Assembly: GCA_003818675.1 (NCBI GenBank)
Contig: RPPD01000052.1
Location: 1 to 9,115, forward strand
Source: Spirochaetaceae bacterium
GTDB lineage: Bacteria > Spirochaetota > Spirochaetia > SZUA-6 > RPPD01
Direction of reading: 5' to 3'
Length of the DNA stretch: 9,115 bases
Numbering within the stretch: the stretch's first letter is position 1; every line of letters starts with the position of its first letter. The position numbers and the translations under genes are program-made. The notes beneath the pieces are model-generated. The model was not told the DNA's origin. It made no database searches and was given only the letters and a program-made list of their open reading frames with translations. Below, in pieces: positions 1-6,291 of this stretch.

Positions 1-875
1 GCAGGCCTGGATACGCCGTGGAGTATGACTACCTGAATCCCATACAGCTCTTTGCCAGTCTTGAAACCAAGCGCCTGGCTGGACTCTTTATCGCAGGCCA
101 GACCAATGGCACTTCAGGTTATGAGGAGGCGGCAGCCCAGGGTATCATTGCAGGAATAAATGCTGCCAGAAAAATCCGCGGTCAGGAGCCGCTCGTTCTG
201 TCGCGCACCGAGGCGTACATCGGAGTGCTCATAGACGACCTTGTGACCATGGGCACAAGGGAACCCTACCGCCTTTTCACCTCCCGTGCAGAGCACAGGC
301 TCTGTCTGAGGCACGACACGGCGGATCTGCGCCTGTTTGAAAAAGGACAAGATCTGGGACTCCATGGCAAAGAGGCATGCGAGCGCTTCGCCAGAAAAAA
401 GGAAACACTTGAAGAAGTTCGGGAACTCCTGCGAAAGCGCAAACTCTCACGACAGGAAAGCCAGGGGCAAGAGAAACTTGAAAAATACATTGGCAGATCG
501 ATGGAGACAATACTCAAGGACCCGGAGATCCCTGTTGAGACAATTCTGCCGCTTGTTTTGCAGCTTGCCGCTGTTCCGCTTCACCTTGTCAGACAAACCG
601 AGCTGGACATAAAGTACGAAGGCTACATCAAAAAGCAGGAAGCGGAAATCAAACGCGTCCAGCGGCTGGAAAAACTCGTAATTCCACGGGATTTTGATTA
701 TGCCCTGGTCGATGGACTCTCTGCGGAAAGCCGCGAAAAGCTTGCGAAAATAAATCCAGCATCCCTGGGACAGGCCTCGCGCATTTCAGGAGTCCGTAAT
801 GCGGACATTTCACTGCTATTGATCCATCTGACAAAAAAGCACCGCAAAGCGGATATAAAATGGAAACAGACATGA
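1..875 (+). CDS. mnmG: tRNA uridine-5-carboxymethylaminomethyl modification enzyme MnmG (GidA), C-terminal part
   Basis: With MnmE, MnmG installs the (carboxymethyl)aminomethyl group on wobble uridine 34 of certain tRNAs, using FAD, NADH and a folate-derived carbon, in the cytoplasm. The reading frame is open from base 3 and begins [10 protein letters not shown], a conserved MnmG stretch, so the gene starts left of the window. About 291 residues of a family usually 620-630 long are visible. Seen in order are the [12 protein letters not shown] segment of the FAD-binding fold, the very conserved [14 protein letters not shown] and SRAEHRL motifs, and the helical C-terminal domain that contacts MnmE in known structures, with [12 protein letters not shown] and the closing [12 protein letters not shown]. 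The GTG at 18 is an internal valine, not a start. The stop at 873-875 lies inside the start of rsmG, so the two are translationally coupled. Nothing suggests damage other than truncation by the window edge. Confidence 0.97.
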   Translation, partial: RPGYAVEYDYLNPIQLFASLETKRLAGLFIAGQTNGTSGYEEAAAQGIIAGINAARKIRGQEPLVLSRTEAYIGVLIDDLVTMGTREPYRLFTSRAEHRLCLRHDTADLRLFEKGQDLGLHGKEACERFARKKETLEEVRELLRKRKLSRQESQGQEKLEKYIGRSMETILKDPEIPVETILPLVLQLAAVPLHLVRQTELDIKYEGYIKKQEAEIKRVQRLEKLVIPRDFDYALVDGLSAESREKLAKINPASLGQASRISGVRNADISLLLIHLTKKHRKADIKWKQT

Positions 876-1549
876 AAGAGGTTATAGACTCAATCATGAA
901 CGCAGATCCCGCTGACATTCTCAGGGACGGCCTTTCCCGTCTGGGACTCTCTCCGCCTGTCCAGATTGTCACCGGGCTTTTGACATACATAGGGGAACTG
1001 GAGCGCTGGAACAAGCGTTTTGGATTCGTAAATGCGGATACCAAAAATGAAATTGTTCTCCATGTAACTGACGCGCTTTCAGGGGTCATGCTTCTCCGTT
1101 CGCTTCCAGACAGGGGGCCGGTTCTTGATCTCGGTTCAGGCGCCGGGTTGCCAGGTCTGCCGCTCGCCTTTCTATTGCCTGAACGCCCCTTTGTCCTTTG
1201 TGAACGGAAAACCAAGGAGGCGGCATTTCTCCGGAATATTGTGCTGCTCTGTGGATTGAAAAATGTGACAGTGATTGAAAACCTGGCGGATACTGACAAG
1301 CCTGCAGGACTCGCTGTGTTTCGAGCGGTCAAGACAGTGCGTGAACTTCTGCCGTTTTTGACGGCATCTCTTGCTGAAAACGGACTTATACTCGCATACA
1401 AGGGAACACTTGAAAAGACAGTTCAGGAGGTCGCAGACCTTGGATCATCATTTACAAATATACACGTTTATAAACTGGCTCACCCGTTTTTAGACCATGA
1501 AAGGCATGCTGTGGTACTTTTTTTGGAAAAAATGAAATCTGCAAAATGA
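860..1549 (+). CDS. rsmG: 16S rRNA (guanine527-N7)-methyltransferase RsmG (GidB)
   Basis: RsmG transfers a methyl group from SAM to N7 of G527 in the 530 loop of 16S rRNA, and loss of the enzyme is known to give low-level streptomycin resistance. The 229-residue protein (family about 205-240) has the SAM-binding motif [13 protein letters not shown] at residues 88-99. It also has the acidic post-strand residue in [13 protein letters not shown] (about 113-125), the [10 protein letters not shown] segment (154-163, the usual SRA-type motif) and AYKG (179-182). The N-terminal helix with [12 protein letters not shown] is typical. It overlaps mnmG by 16 bp if the first ATG (860) is used. A second ATG at 872 would form a classic ATGA overlap with the mnmG stop. 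Neither has a clear Shine-Dalgarno sequence, so the exact start is uncertain by four residues. No parA/parB genes follow, unlike in many bacteria. It converges on the TPR gene with a 36-bp gap and no obvious terminator hairpin. Confidence 0.95.
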   Translation: METDMKEVIDSIMNADPADILRDGLSRLGLSPPVQIVTGLLTYIGELERWNKRFGFVNADTKNEIVLHVTDALSGVMLLRSLPDRGPVLDLGSGAGLPGLPLAFLLPERPFVLCERKTKEAAFLRNIVLLCGLKNVTVIENLADTDKPAGLAVFRAVKTVRELLPFLTASLAENGLILAYKGTLEKTVQEVADLGSSFTNIHVYKLAHPFLDHERHAVVLFLEKMKSAK

Positions 1550-1585
1550 AACCATGTGACAGATCTGCGTATCCTCGCAACCGCA

Positions 1586-2959
1586 TTATTGGGTCGAGAG
1601 TGATATGCGCTTGAAGAGTTTAACTATGTCATTTTTGTCTATCAGATCTATAAGCCTGGCTTCCACAAACTGCTTTGCGCTGTCCGTGTATTCTCCAGCT
1701 GTAATGCAGTAGCCCTTGTCCGCCCTGTTTTCCTTGCAGGTGGTGTAGAAGTCCCGGACAATGAGTTCTCCGACCACACCCGTTGTGCGGATAAAACGGA
1801 ACATCACCATGTCCTCAAAACGTTTTGTGTGTACCTCTGCCAGGATGTCCGCGTACTCGCTTTTGTTCAAGGAAATATTTATGAGCTTGGTCTTGCCCGA
1901 TTCAAAAAAATTGGATGCGATGCGGCGGCAGAGAGTCAGAAATTCCGAATTTGGCGAAATAAGAAAAATCTGAAGTTCCTTGTTGGTCAGAAGTTCACGG
2001 AAATAACTGATCTGCTTTCCCACATCCTTGTAATCCGGTTTTTGTGCGTATATTTCCTCAAAAAGATCAAGGGCGCGTTTGATGTCCGACTGCTTGACAT
2101 ACGCAACCGCGAGCCTGTATTTAAGTTCCAACTGTATCTCTGGTTTGATGACTTTGTGCTTCAAACCTATCTCGAAATCCATGATGGCCTTCTGCTGGTT
2201 GTGACTGTTTAAATGTATGGTTCCTGCAAACAAGGCAGCCTTGGGTCCAATTACAGGGTCTAACCTGAGGTGTGAGAAAATACTGAGCGCCCGGTCTGTC
2301 TTTCCAGTCTCAAAGTGGCATTGGGCCAGGGCAAAGAGGGATTCCTTGTCATTCGGCTCAAACTCAATAGCCTTGCGCAAATGCTCGGCCGCTTCACTGT
2401 ATTGCCTGTTCATGAAATAGGAATGCCCCAGAAAGCGGATGGTCTGGACATGCTCTGGTTCAAGGACAAGAGCCTTCTTGAACAGGGTCACCGCCTTGTC
2501 GTATTCCTTCATGGTGTATTCCAGAAATCCAAGGTTATAATTCAGCTCAAAATGGTCATCTGTGAAGGTTCTGGCCAAAAGCAGGCTTTTGTAGGCCTCA
2601 TCATTGTTGCCGAGTTTGAGCGCGGAAAGCCCGAGCTTTAGAGTTGCCTCAAACTCGTTAATTTCAGGATTCATGGCGCAGAGAGAAACCAAAGCAGTGT
2701 AAAAATTGTAGGCTTTGTCAAACAGGCCTTCATGGAAGTACATCTCCGCAAGGGCCTGAAGCGCTTCAGGATCCTTGGGATTTTGCGACAGCCGCTTGTT
2801 GCTCTCCCGCAGGACCTTGTTGCGGTCTTTTGATTTTATTACCTTTTTTTTCTTTTCCTTATCTCCTCCTTTATCCTTGCGCAAAAACAGGGACAGAAAT
2901 AGCCCCAAGAGGAAGACAATGACAACCGAAATGATTATAACGGGAACATATTCCCACAT
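1586..2959 (-). CDS. membrane-anchored TPR protein with C-terminal degenerate Mrr-like (PD-(D/E)XK fold) domain
   Basis: The 457-residue protein starts with one hydrophobic helix (about 5-26), followed by a very basic stretch (RKDKGGDKEKKKK, 27-39). By the positive-inside rule this places the rest in the cytoplasm. Residues about 60-320 are tandem tetratricopeptide repeats, for example around 138-170 (NYNLGFLEY...KALVLEPEH) and 174-204, and repeats of this kind mediate protein-protein contacts. The last 120 residues resemble the Mrr-type restriction endonuclease fold. KGYCITAGEYTDSAKQFVEA (415-434) followed by LIDLIDKNDIVKLF matches the usual G-x-x-x-T-x-G-x-[FY]-T-x-x-A ... LIDG-x-x-L ending of that family. 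By my alignment the catalytic acid may remain as Asp371 but the Q/E-x-K pair reads M386-F-R388, so nuclease activity is probably lost. The gene lies alone on the minus strand, divergent from the Hsp70-fragment/LysM gene. The ATG at 2959 has no Shine-Dalgarno sequence and may be leaderless. The function is unknown, and a scaffold role is inference. Confidence 0.88.
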   Translation of the reverse strand: MWEYVPVIIISVVIVFLLGLFLSLFLRKDKGGDKEKKKKVIKSKDRNKVLRESNKRLSQNPKDPEALQALAEMYFHEGLFDKAYNFYTALVSLCAMNPEINEFEATLKLGLSALKLGNNDEAYKSLLLARTFTDDHFELNYNLGFLEYTMKEYDKAVTLFKKALVLEPEHVQTIRFLGHSYFMNRQYSEAAEHLRKAIEFEPNDKESLFALAQCHFETGKTDRALSIFSHLRLDPVIGPKAALFAGTIHLNSHNQQKAIMDFEIGLKHKVIKPEIQLELKYRLAVAYVKQSDIKRALDLFEEIYAQKPDYKDVGKQISYFRELLTNKELQIFLISPNSEFLTLCRRIASNFFESGKTKLINISLNKSEYADILAEVHTKRFEDMVMFRFIRTTGVVGELIVRDFYTTCKENRADKGYCITAGEYTDSAKQFVEARLIDLIDKNDIVKLFKRISLSTQ

Positions 2960-2965
2960 GATTTC

Positions 2966-2994
2966 ATTATAGGAACCAACGAATCATTATTCAA
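2966..2994 (-). promoter_or_regulatory. sigma-70-type promoter for the TPR/Mrr-like gene
   Basis: Read on the minus strand, TTGAAT (2994-2989), a 17-bp spacer and a perfect TATAAT (2971-2966) form a near-consensus vegetative promoter. A transcript starting seven bases past the -10 box would begin at 2959, the A of the ATG, which implies a leaderless mRNA. The absence of a Shine-Dalgarno sequence upstream of that ATG agrees with this. The start site is inferred, not shown. Confidence 0.6.
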
Positions 2995-3021
2995 GAACTG
3001 CAGGAAAAAAACATTGACAAA

Positions 3022-3897
3022 ATGGAGAGAAGCATATACCATTTTATTGTGAGCAACACTGAAAACCAGAACGGATTGCAGATCGGACTCAGACTCGCTG
3101 ACGGGAGCTTTTATCCTGTTTTTGAGGAAGGCTTCAAAGGCCGGAAAATGCTCATTCTCACAACTGTCAGGGATGACCAGGAAAGCGTACAAATAGACCT
3201 CTACAAGGGCAGAAATACTGCAATCCTCAAAGATCTCTACATTGGCAGTCTCGTTATAGAAAATGTTGAACCCGCACTCAAGGGTGAAGCTGAAATAGAG
3301 CTTTCCATTGGCGTTGACACAAACGGCAACCTCAATGCCACAGCTGTTGACAAAAAATCCGGCGAAAGGCAGACCCTCTCGGTCAGCATGACATCGCTTA
3401 AAGAACAGAATGCATATGATACACCTGACTTCGACATAGATGAATCATCTCCCATGACTGTCAACGAAGAATCCCCCCAAACTGTGACAGAAGAAGAACC
3501 GGAAGAAATAGTTCCTGAAAAGAAAAAAGGCGGAATCCTCAAATGGATCCTGATTGTTCTTTTGGGTCTTATAGTTTTAGGCGGCATTGGTTTTGGCGTC
3601 TTGTACCTGATCCAATATCTGCAGAACCAGCCCAAAACAACCACAACCCAGGCTGCCACTGCAAGTCCAAAACCTGCTGCCACACCCGCTCCTGCACAAA
3701 AGGACACAGCAGCCCAAACGGGCAGCGACAAGGGTACCTGGTATACAGTGGTAAGGGGAGACACCCTCTGGGATATCTCGCGCCAGTTTTACCGTGATCC
3801 CTTCCTCTGGAAGAGGATACACGAGTCCCCGCAAAATAAAATTCCAAACCCGGACCTGATATTTGAGAAACAGCGGATTTTCATTCCTGAAAAATAA
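3022..3897 (+). CDS. Hsp70 substrate-binding-domain-like / transmembrane / LysM protein
   Basis: The 291-residue protein has an unusual layout. Residues about 20-122 match the beta-sandwich substrate-binding domain of DnaK/Hsp70: a FYPVFEEGF-type first strand, SVQIDLYKGR (equivalent to the VTIHVFQGER strand of DnaK), IGSLVIENVEPALKGEAEIE, then VDTNGNLNATAVDKKSG (like DnaK DADGILHVSAKDKNSGK). There is no ATPase domain before it and no helical lid after it. An acidic linker (about 137-166) leads to KKK and one membrane helix (about 171-198). The basic flank predicts a cytoplasmic N-terminus and an outside C-terminus. A Pro/Ala/Thr-rich linker (202-236) precedes a LysM domain (239-290, TWYTVVRGDTLWDISRQFY ... 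IFIPEK), which binds peptidoglycan glycan chains in known proteins. The start is chosen as the only ATG. The nearest AGGA is 16 bases upstream, and the frame is open further upstream with a possible CTG at 2998, so the N-terminus could be slightly longer. It overlaps the transglycosylase gene by 35 bp. The cellular role is unknown. Confidence 0.9.
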   Translation: MERSIYHFIVSNTENQNGLQIGLRLADGSFYPVFEEGFKGRKMLILTTVRDDQESVQIDLYKGRNTAILKDLYIGSLVIENVEPALKGEAEIELSIGVDTNGNLNATAVDKKSGERQTLSVSMTSLKEQNAYDTPDFDIDESSPMTVNEESPQTVTEEEPEEIVPEKKKGGILKWILIVLLGLIVLGGIGFGVLYLIQYLQNQPKTTTTQAATASPKPAATPAPAQKDTAAQTGSDKGTWYTVVRGDTLWDISRQFYRDPFLWKRIHESPQNKIPNPDLIFEKQRIFIPEK

Positions 3898-6100
3898 ACC
3901 TTTATTTTTTCTTATACCCGTTCTTTTCTCCCTCATGGCACACTCCTGCCAGGGTTCTTATTTTGGCGTAACACGGGATGAGTTTGTTAAGAGGCTTGAG
4001 GCGCAGGATTACGATTTTTTAAATTCCACCGATCTCTCACCTGACAGGGTGAGGCAGGCTGCGGATTTTGGCCCAGGAACTCTCTATTATCTCTCCTTCA
4101 TATTCAGACAGCTTTCCAGGCATGAAATGGTCGAGGAATGCCTCCGAGGCCAATGGGAATCAGGCGCCATACCATATGAGGCGCTCACAGCGGCCCAACT
4201 CGCATCGTTTCTGGTGGAGAGAGAAAAATACAGCGAGGCTGAAGACTTTGCCAGGGAGGCCCTCGCCAGATACAAACAACCTGCTGCAACACCAGCACCA
4301 ATGGTACCACCGCCATCAGCCATGTCACAGTCTGTTTTGTACCAAAGTGTCAAGGAATCCTATATCACCGCATTGTATTGGCAAAAGAAGGACCGTGAAG
4401 TCCTGGCTTTTTTGAAAGAGCATTTTCCCATACCTGATGATATTCTACTCTCGGACTACCCGGAAGTATTCCTGTACAAGGCAGTCAGCTCTGGTCGCCA
4501 GAGGCAGGAGGGGTGGAATAGCATGGCGATGACCCTTTTTCTGAAAAAAAGGCGGAATGAAGTCCATACCAGGTATATGGCCTTTCTCACAGAAGAAAAA
4601 GGGCTTCTTGAATCCTTTCAGCGCGATGAACAGGAAATTATCAGGGCCAAGGCTGCGCTTGCAGGTGAAAAATATACAGAAGCTGCAACAATCTACAACA
4701 GCATTTTGGGACGTCTTGCCCCCGGGTATTTTTCAGGAACCTCTCTTTTGTTTGATTTTGGTGTCTCCTGTGTTTCAGGGAAACCAGCGGCGGCCCATGT
4801 TCAGCTGATTTTGGCTGTGGCAAAAAAATTGGAAGGCCAGTCCTATTGGGAAGCAATAGAGCAGGCAGGAAAGGTTTCGCAGGCTGCGCGTGACTATGCC
4901 ACGGCATATAATCTCTATAAATCTGTTTTTGAAAAAACTCCGGACATGGAAATGAAAAAGCGCGCGCTCTGGCGAATTTTTGATATTTCCCTTGAGGCTG
5001 ACGGTATAGATGAAAAAACAATCTTCCTCCAATATATTCCTTTGATCACTGACACTGAATACTATACAGATGTAATTGATGAATTTTTGACCGATCTGGT
5101 CAGAAAAAAGGATTATGCTTTCATTATCCGCCTCGCGCCAATATTACAGCAGCGCGTACCTGTCTGGCTGCGCGCAAAGGTTTCCTACCTGGCGGGGCGT
5201 TCCATTATTCAAAGTCAAGGCCAGTTGTCCATTCCAGTAAAAAACGCACAGGCTGCGGCATTTTTCAAGGACACAATTTCTTCATGGCCACAGGGCTACT
5301 ATGCCTGGCTTTCAATTCACTTGCTGGCAGAGGAAACAGCCTATAAAAAACAGGTTCTCCCCAGGACGGTTGTACACAGCAGGCTTTCCGAGCAGGAATC
5401 AATTCTGCTGGGATTCCTCAAGTTCGGTCTTTATTCCCAGGCATATGACATGTTTCTGGATACCGAAGAGGATTACCCTGAAAGTTTTTACTCCCATTTC
5501 GCAGACCAATTTGGAATCCGCAGACAATTCTTCCAGGCGATTCAGGTCCTGGAACTCCTCCGCGACAACAATCCCGGTCTCTTGTCAGAACGTGACTTTC
5601 TCTGGCTCTACCCGCGCGGATTCCAGCCGCTTGTGGTGCAATTCGCCCAGTTGAACGGGCTTGATGAAACACTTGTCTATTCGCTTGTGCGCAGAGAGAG
5701 CGCATTTTCTCCTTCAATAGTCTCAAGCGCTGGAGCAGTGGGCCTTGCCCAGCTCATGCCGGAAACTGCCCGTGGTATTGCCGCCAATCTCAAGATAACT
5801 TCCTACAACCTGGAAAATCCAGAAGACAATCTCAGGTTTGGTACATGGTTTATTGCAGATTTGAAAAAGCGATTTATCACTGTCCCGCTCGTCCTGTCCG
5901 GGTACAATGCAGGACCTGCCGCCACAAAGAGATTCCGCGACAGCTACGGGAATCTGCCGGATGACTTGTTTGTGGAGGCGATAGATTTCGCGGAGACACG
6001 CAATTTTATCAAAAATATTTTTGCCAACCATGTGATGTATTCTATTTTATATTCTGACAAGCCAATAAAAAACAGTGTTGATCTGTTTTTCAGATTTTAA
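3863..6100 (+). CDS. Slt70-type lytic murein transglycosylase, probable lipoprotein
   Basis: Lytic transglycosylases cut the MurNAc-GlcNAc bond of peptidoglycan, leaving 1,6-anhydro ends, and act in the periplasm in wall turnover. This 745-residue protein has a basic n-region, a hydrophobic stretch (13-25) and MAHSC with Cys29, an acceptable relaxed spirochaete-type lipobox, so it is probably lipid-anchored. Residues about 40-590 are a long helical TPR-like superhelix, as in the ring domain of Slt70. The C-terminal SLT domain (about 594-730) has VRRESAFSP with catalytic Glu612, GLAQLMPETA (627-636), SGYNAGP (679-685) and ETRNFIKNIF (711-720), so it looks active. The start is TTG, preceded by an in-frame stop at 3857-3859. 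Starting later at Met25 would delete the signal sequence, so TTG is preferred (a CTG at 3887 is less likely). It overlaps the LysM gene by 35 bp, which suggests coupled expression with that wall-binding protein. The protein is slightly longer than E. coli Slt70. Confidence 0.93.
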   Translation: MRNSGFSFLKNKPLFFLIPVLFSLMAHSCQGSYFGVTRDEFVKRLEAQDYDFLNSTDLSPDRVRQAADFGPGTLYYLSFIFRQLSRHEMVEECLRGQWESGAIPYEALTAAQLASFLVEREKYSEAEDFAREALARYKQPAATPAPMVPPPSAMSQSVLYQSVKESYITALYWQKKDREVLAFLKEHFPIPDDILLSDYPEVFLYKAVSSGRQRQEGWNSMAMTLFLKKRRNEVHTRYMAFLTEEKGLLESFQRDEQEIIRAKAALAGEKYTEAATIYNSILGRLAPGYFSGTSLLFDFGVSCVSGKPAAAHVQLILAVAKKLEGQSYWEAIEQAGKVSQAARDYATAYNLYKSVFEKTPDMEMKKRALWRIFDISLEADGIDEKTIFLQYIPLITDTEYYTDVIDEFLTDLVRKKDYAFIIRLAPILQQRVPVWLRAKVSYLAGRSIIQSQGQLSIPVKNAQAAAFFKDTISSWPQGYYAWLSIHLLAEETAYKKQVLPRTVVHSRLSEQESILLGFLKFGLYSQAYDMFLDTEEDYPESFYSHFADQFGIRRQFFQAIQVLELLRDNNPGLLSERDFLWLYPRGFQPLVVQFAQLNGLDETLVYSLVRRESAFSPSIVSSAGAVGLAQLMPETARGIAANLKITSYNLENPEDNLRFGTWFIADLKKRFITVPLVLSGYNAGPAATKRFRDSYGNLPDDLFVEAIDFAETRNFIKNIFANHVMYSILYSDKPIKNSVDLFFRF

Positions 6101-6118
6101 CCGGTTATTGCCCAACAG

Positions 6119-6152
6119 GCTTTTGAAAAACTTATTGAAGTTTTTCAAAAGC
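6119..6152 (+). other. 15-bp perfect hairpin 18 bases after the transglycosylase stop
   Basis: Bases 6119-6133 pair perfectly with 6138-6152 around the loop ATTG. A mutually exclusive hairpin pairs 6133-6140 with 6152-6159. No run of T follows the stem, so it is not a classic intrinsic terminator, though it could protect the 3' end or slow RNA polymerase. It forms the left end of the palindromic element. Confidence 0.6.
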
Positions 6153-6236
6153 TTCAATAGTGCATGAAATTGCACAGATTTGCCCTGCAAATCAAGAATT
6201 TGTGGAGCTTCCTGGGGCAAATCGAGCAATTTCAAA

Positions 6237-6277
6237 AGCAGGTTGTTGAAAAGGCTCCACTTTTTCAACAACCTGCT
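6237..6277 (+). other. 16-bp perfect hairpin just before the uppP ribosome binding site
   Basis: Bases 6237-6252 pair perfectly with 6262-6277 around a 9-base loop, and the stem ends one base before the uppP Shine-Dalgarno sequence (6279-6284). The loop bases GCTCCAC (6254-6260) are complementary to GTGGAGC at 6202-6208, so a pseudoknot-like contact is possible. A role in uppP translation is inference. It is also the right end of the palindromic element. Confidence 0.55.
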
Positions 6278-6278
6278 G

Positions 6279-6284
6279 AAGGAG
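6279..6284 (+). promoter_or_regulatory. ribosome binding site of uppP
   Basis: AAGGAG lies seven bases before the ATG at 6292 and fixes the uppP start. Confidence 0.85.
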
Positions 6285-6291
6285 TCTGCAA

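Larger units (their letters stand above)
6113..6278. repeat. 166-bp palindromic, MITE/REP-like element upstream of uppP
   Basis: The gap between the transglycosylase gene and uppP is almost entirely self-complementary. The ends are imperfect inverted repeats of 20 bp: 6113-6132 and the complement of 6259-6278 agree at 16 of 20 positions around the shared core TTGAAAAA. Inner inverted repeats pair 6165-6173 with 6226-6234 and 6177-6185 with 6215-6223. No open reading frame lies within. No clear target-site duplication flanks it, so mobility is inference from shape. It could instead be a complex transcript-level structure between the two genes. Confidence 0.55.

Noticed and set aside
649..1401. 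250-residue open frame on the minus strand opposite mnmG and rsmG
   Set aside because: It lies fully antisense to two well-conserved genes, shows no recognisable motif, and has a low-complexity Arg/Ser-rich composition typical of a shadow frame.
1..3021. Replication origin near mnmG-rsmG
   Set aside because: These genes often sit near oriC in other bacteria, but no DnaA-box cluster (TTATNCACA) and no parA, parB or dnaA gene is visible here.
3014..3040. TTGACA (3014-3019) and TATACC (3035-3040) as a promoter
   Set aside because: The spacer is only 15 bp and the transcript would begin inside the coding region, after the only good start codon, so it is probably chance.
3237..3764. 175-residue minus-strand open frame opposite the Hsp70-fragment/LysM gene
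   Set aside because: The plus-strand frame has clear Hsp70-like and LysM motifs. The antisense product is a mirror of the Pro/Ala/Thr linker and membrane helix with no domain of its own.
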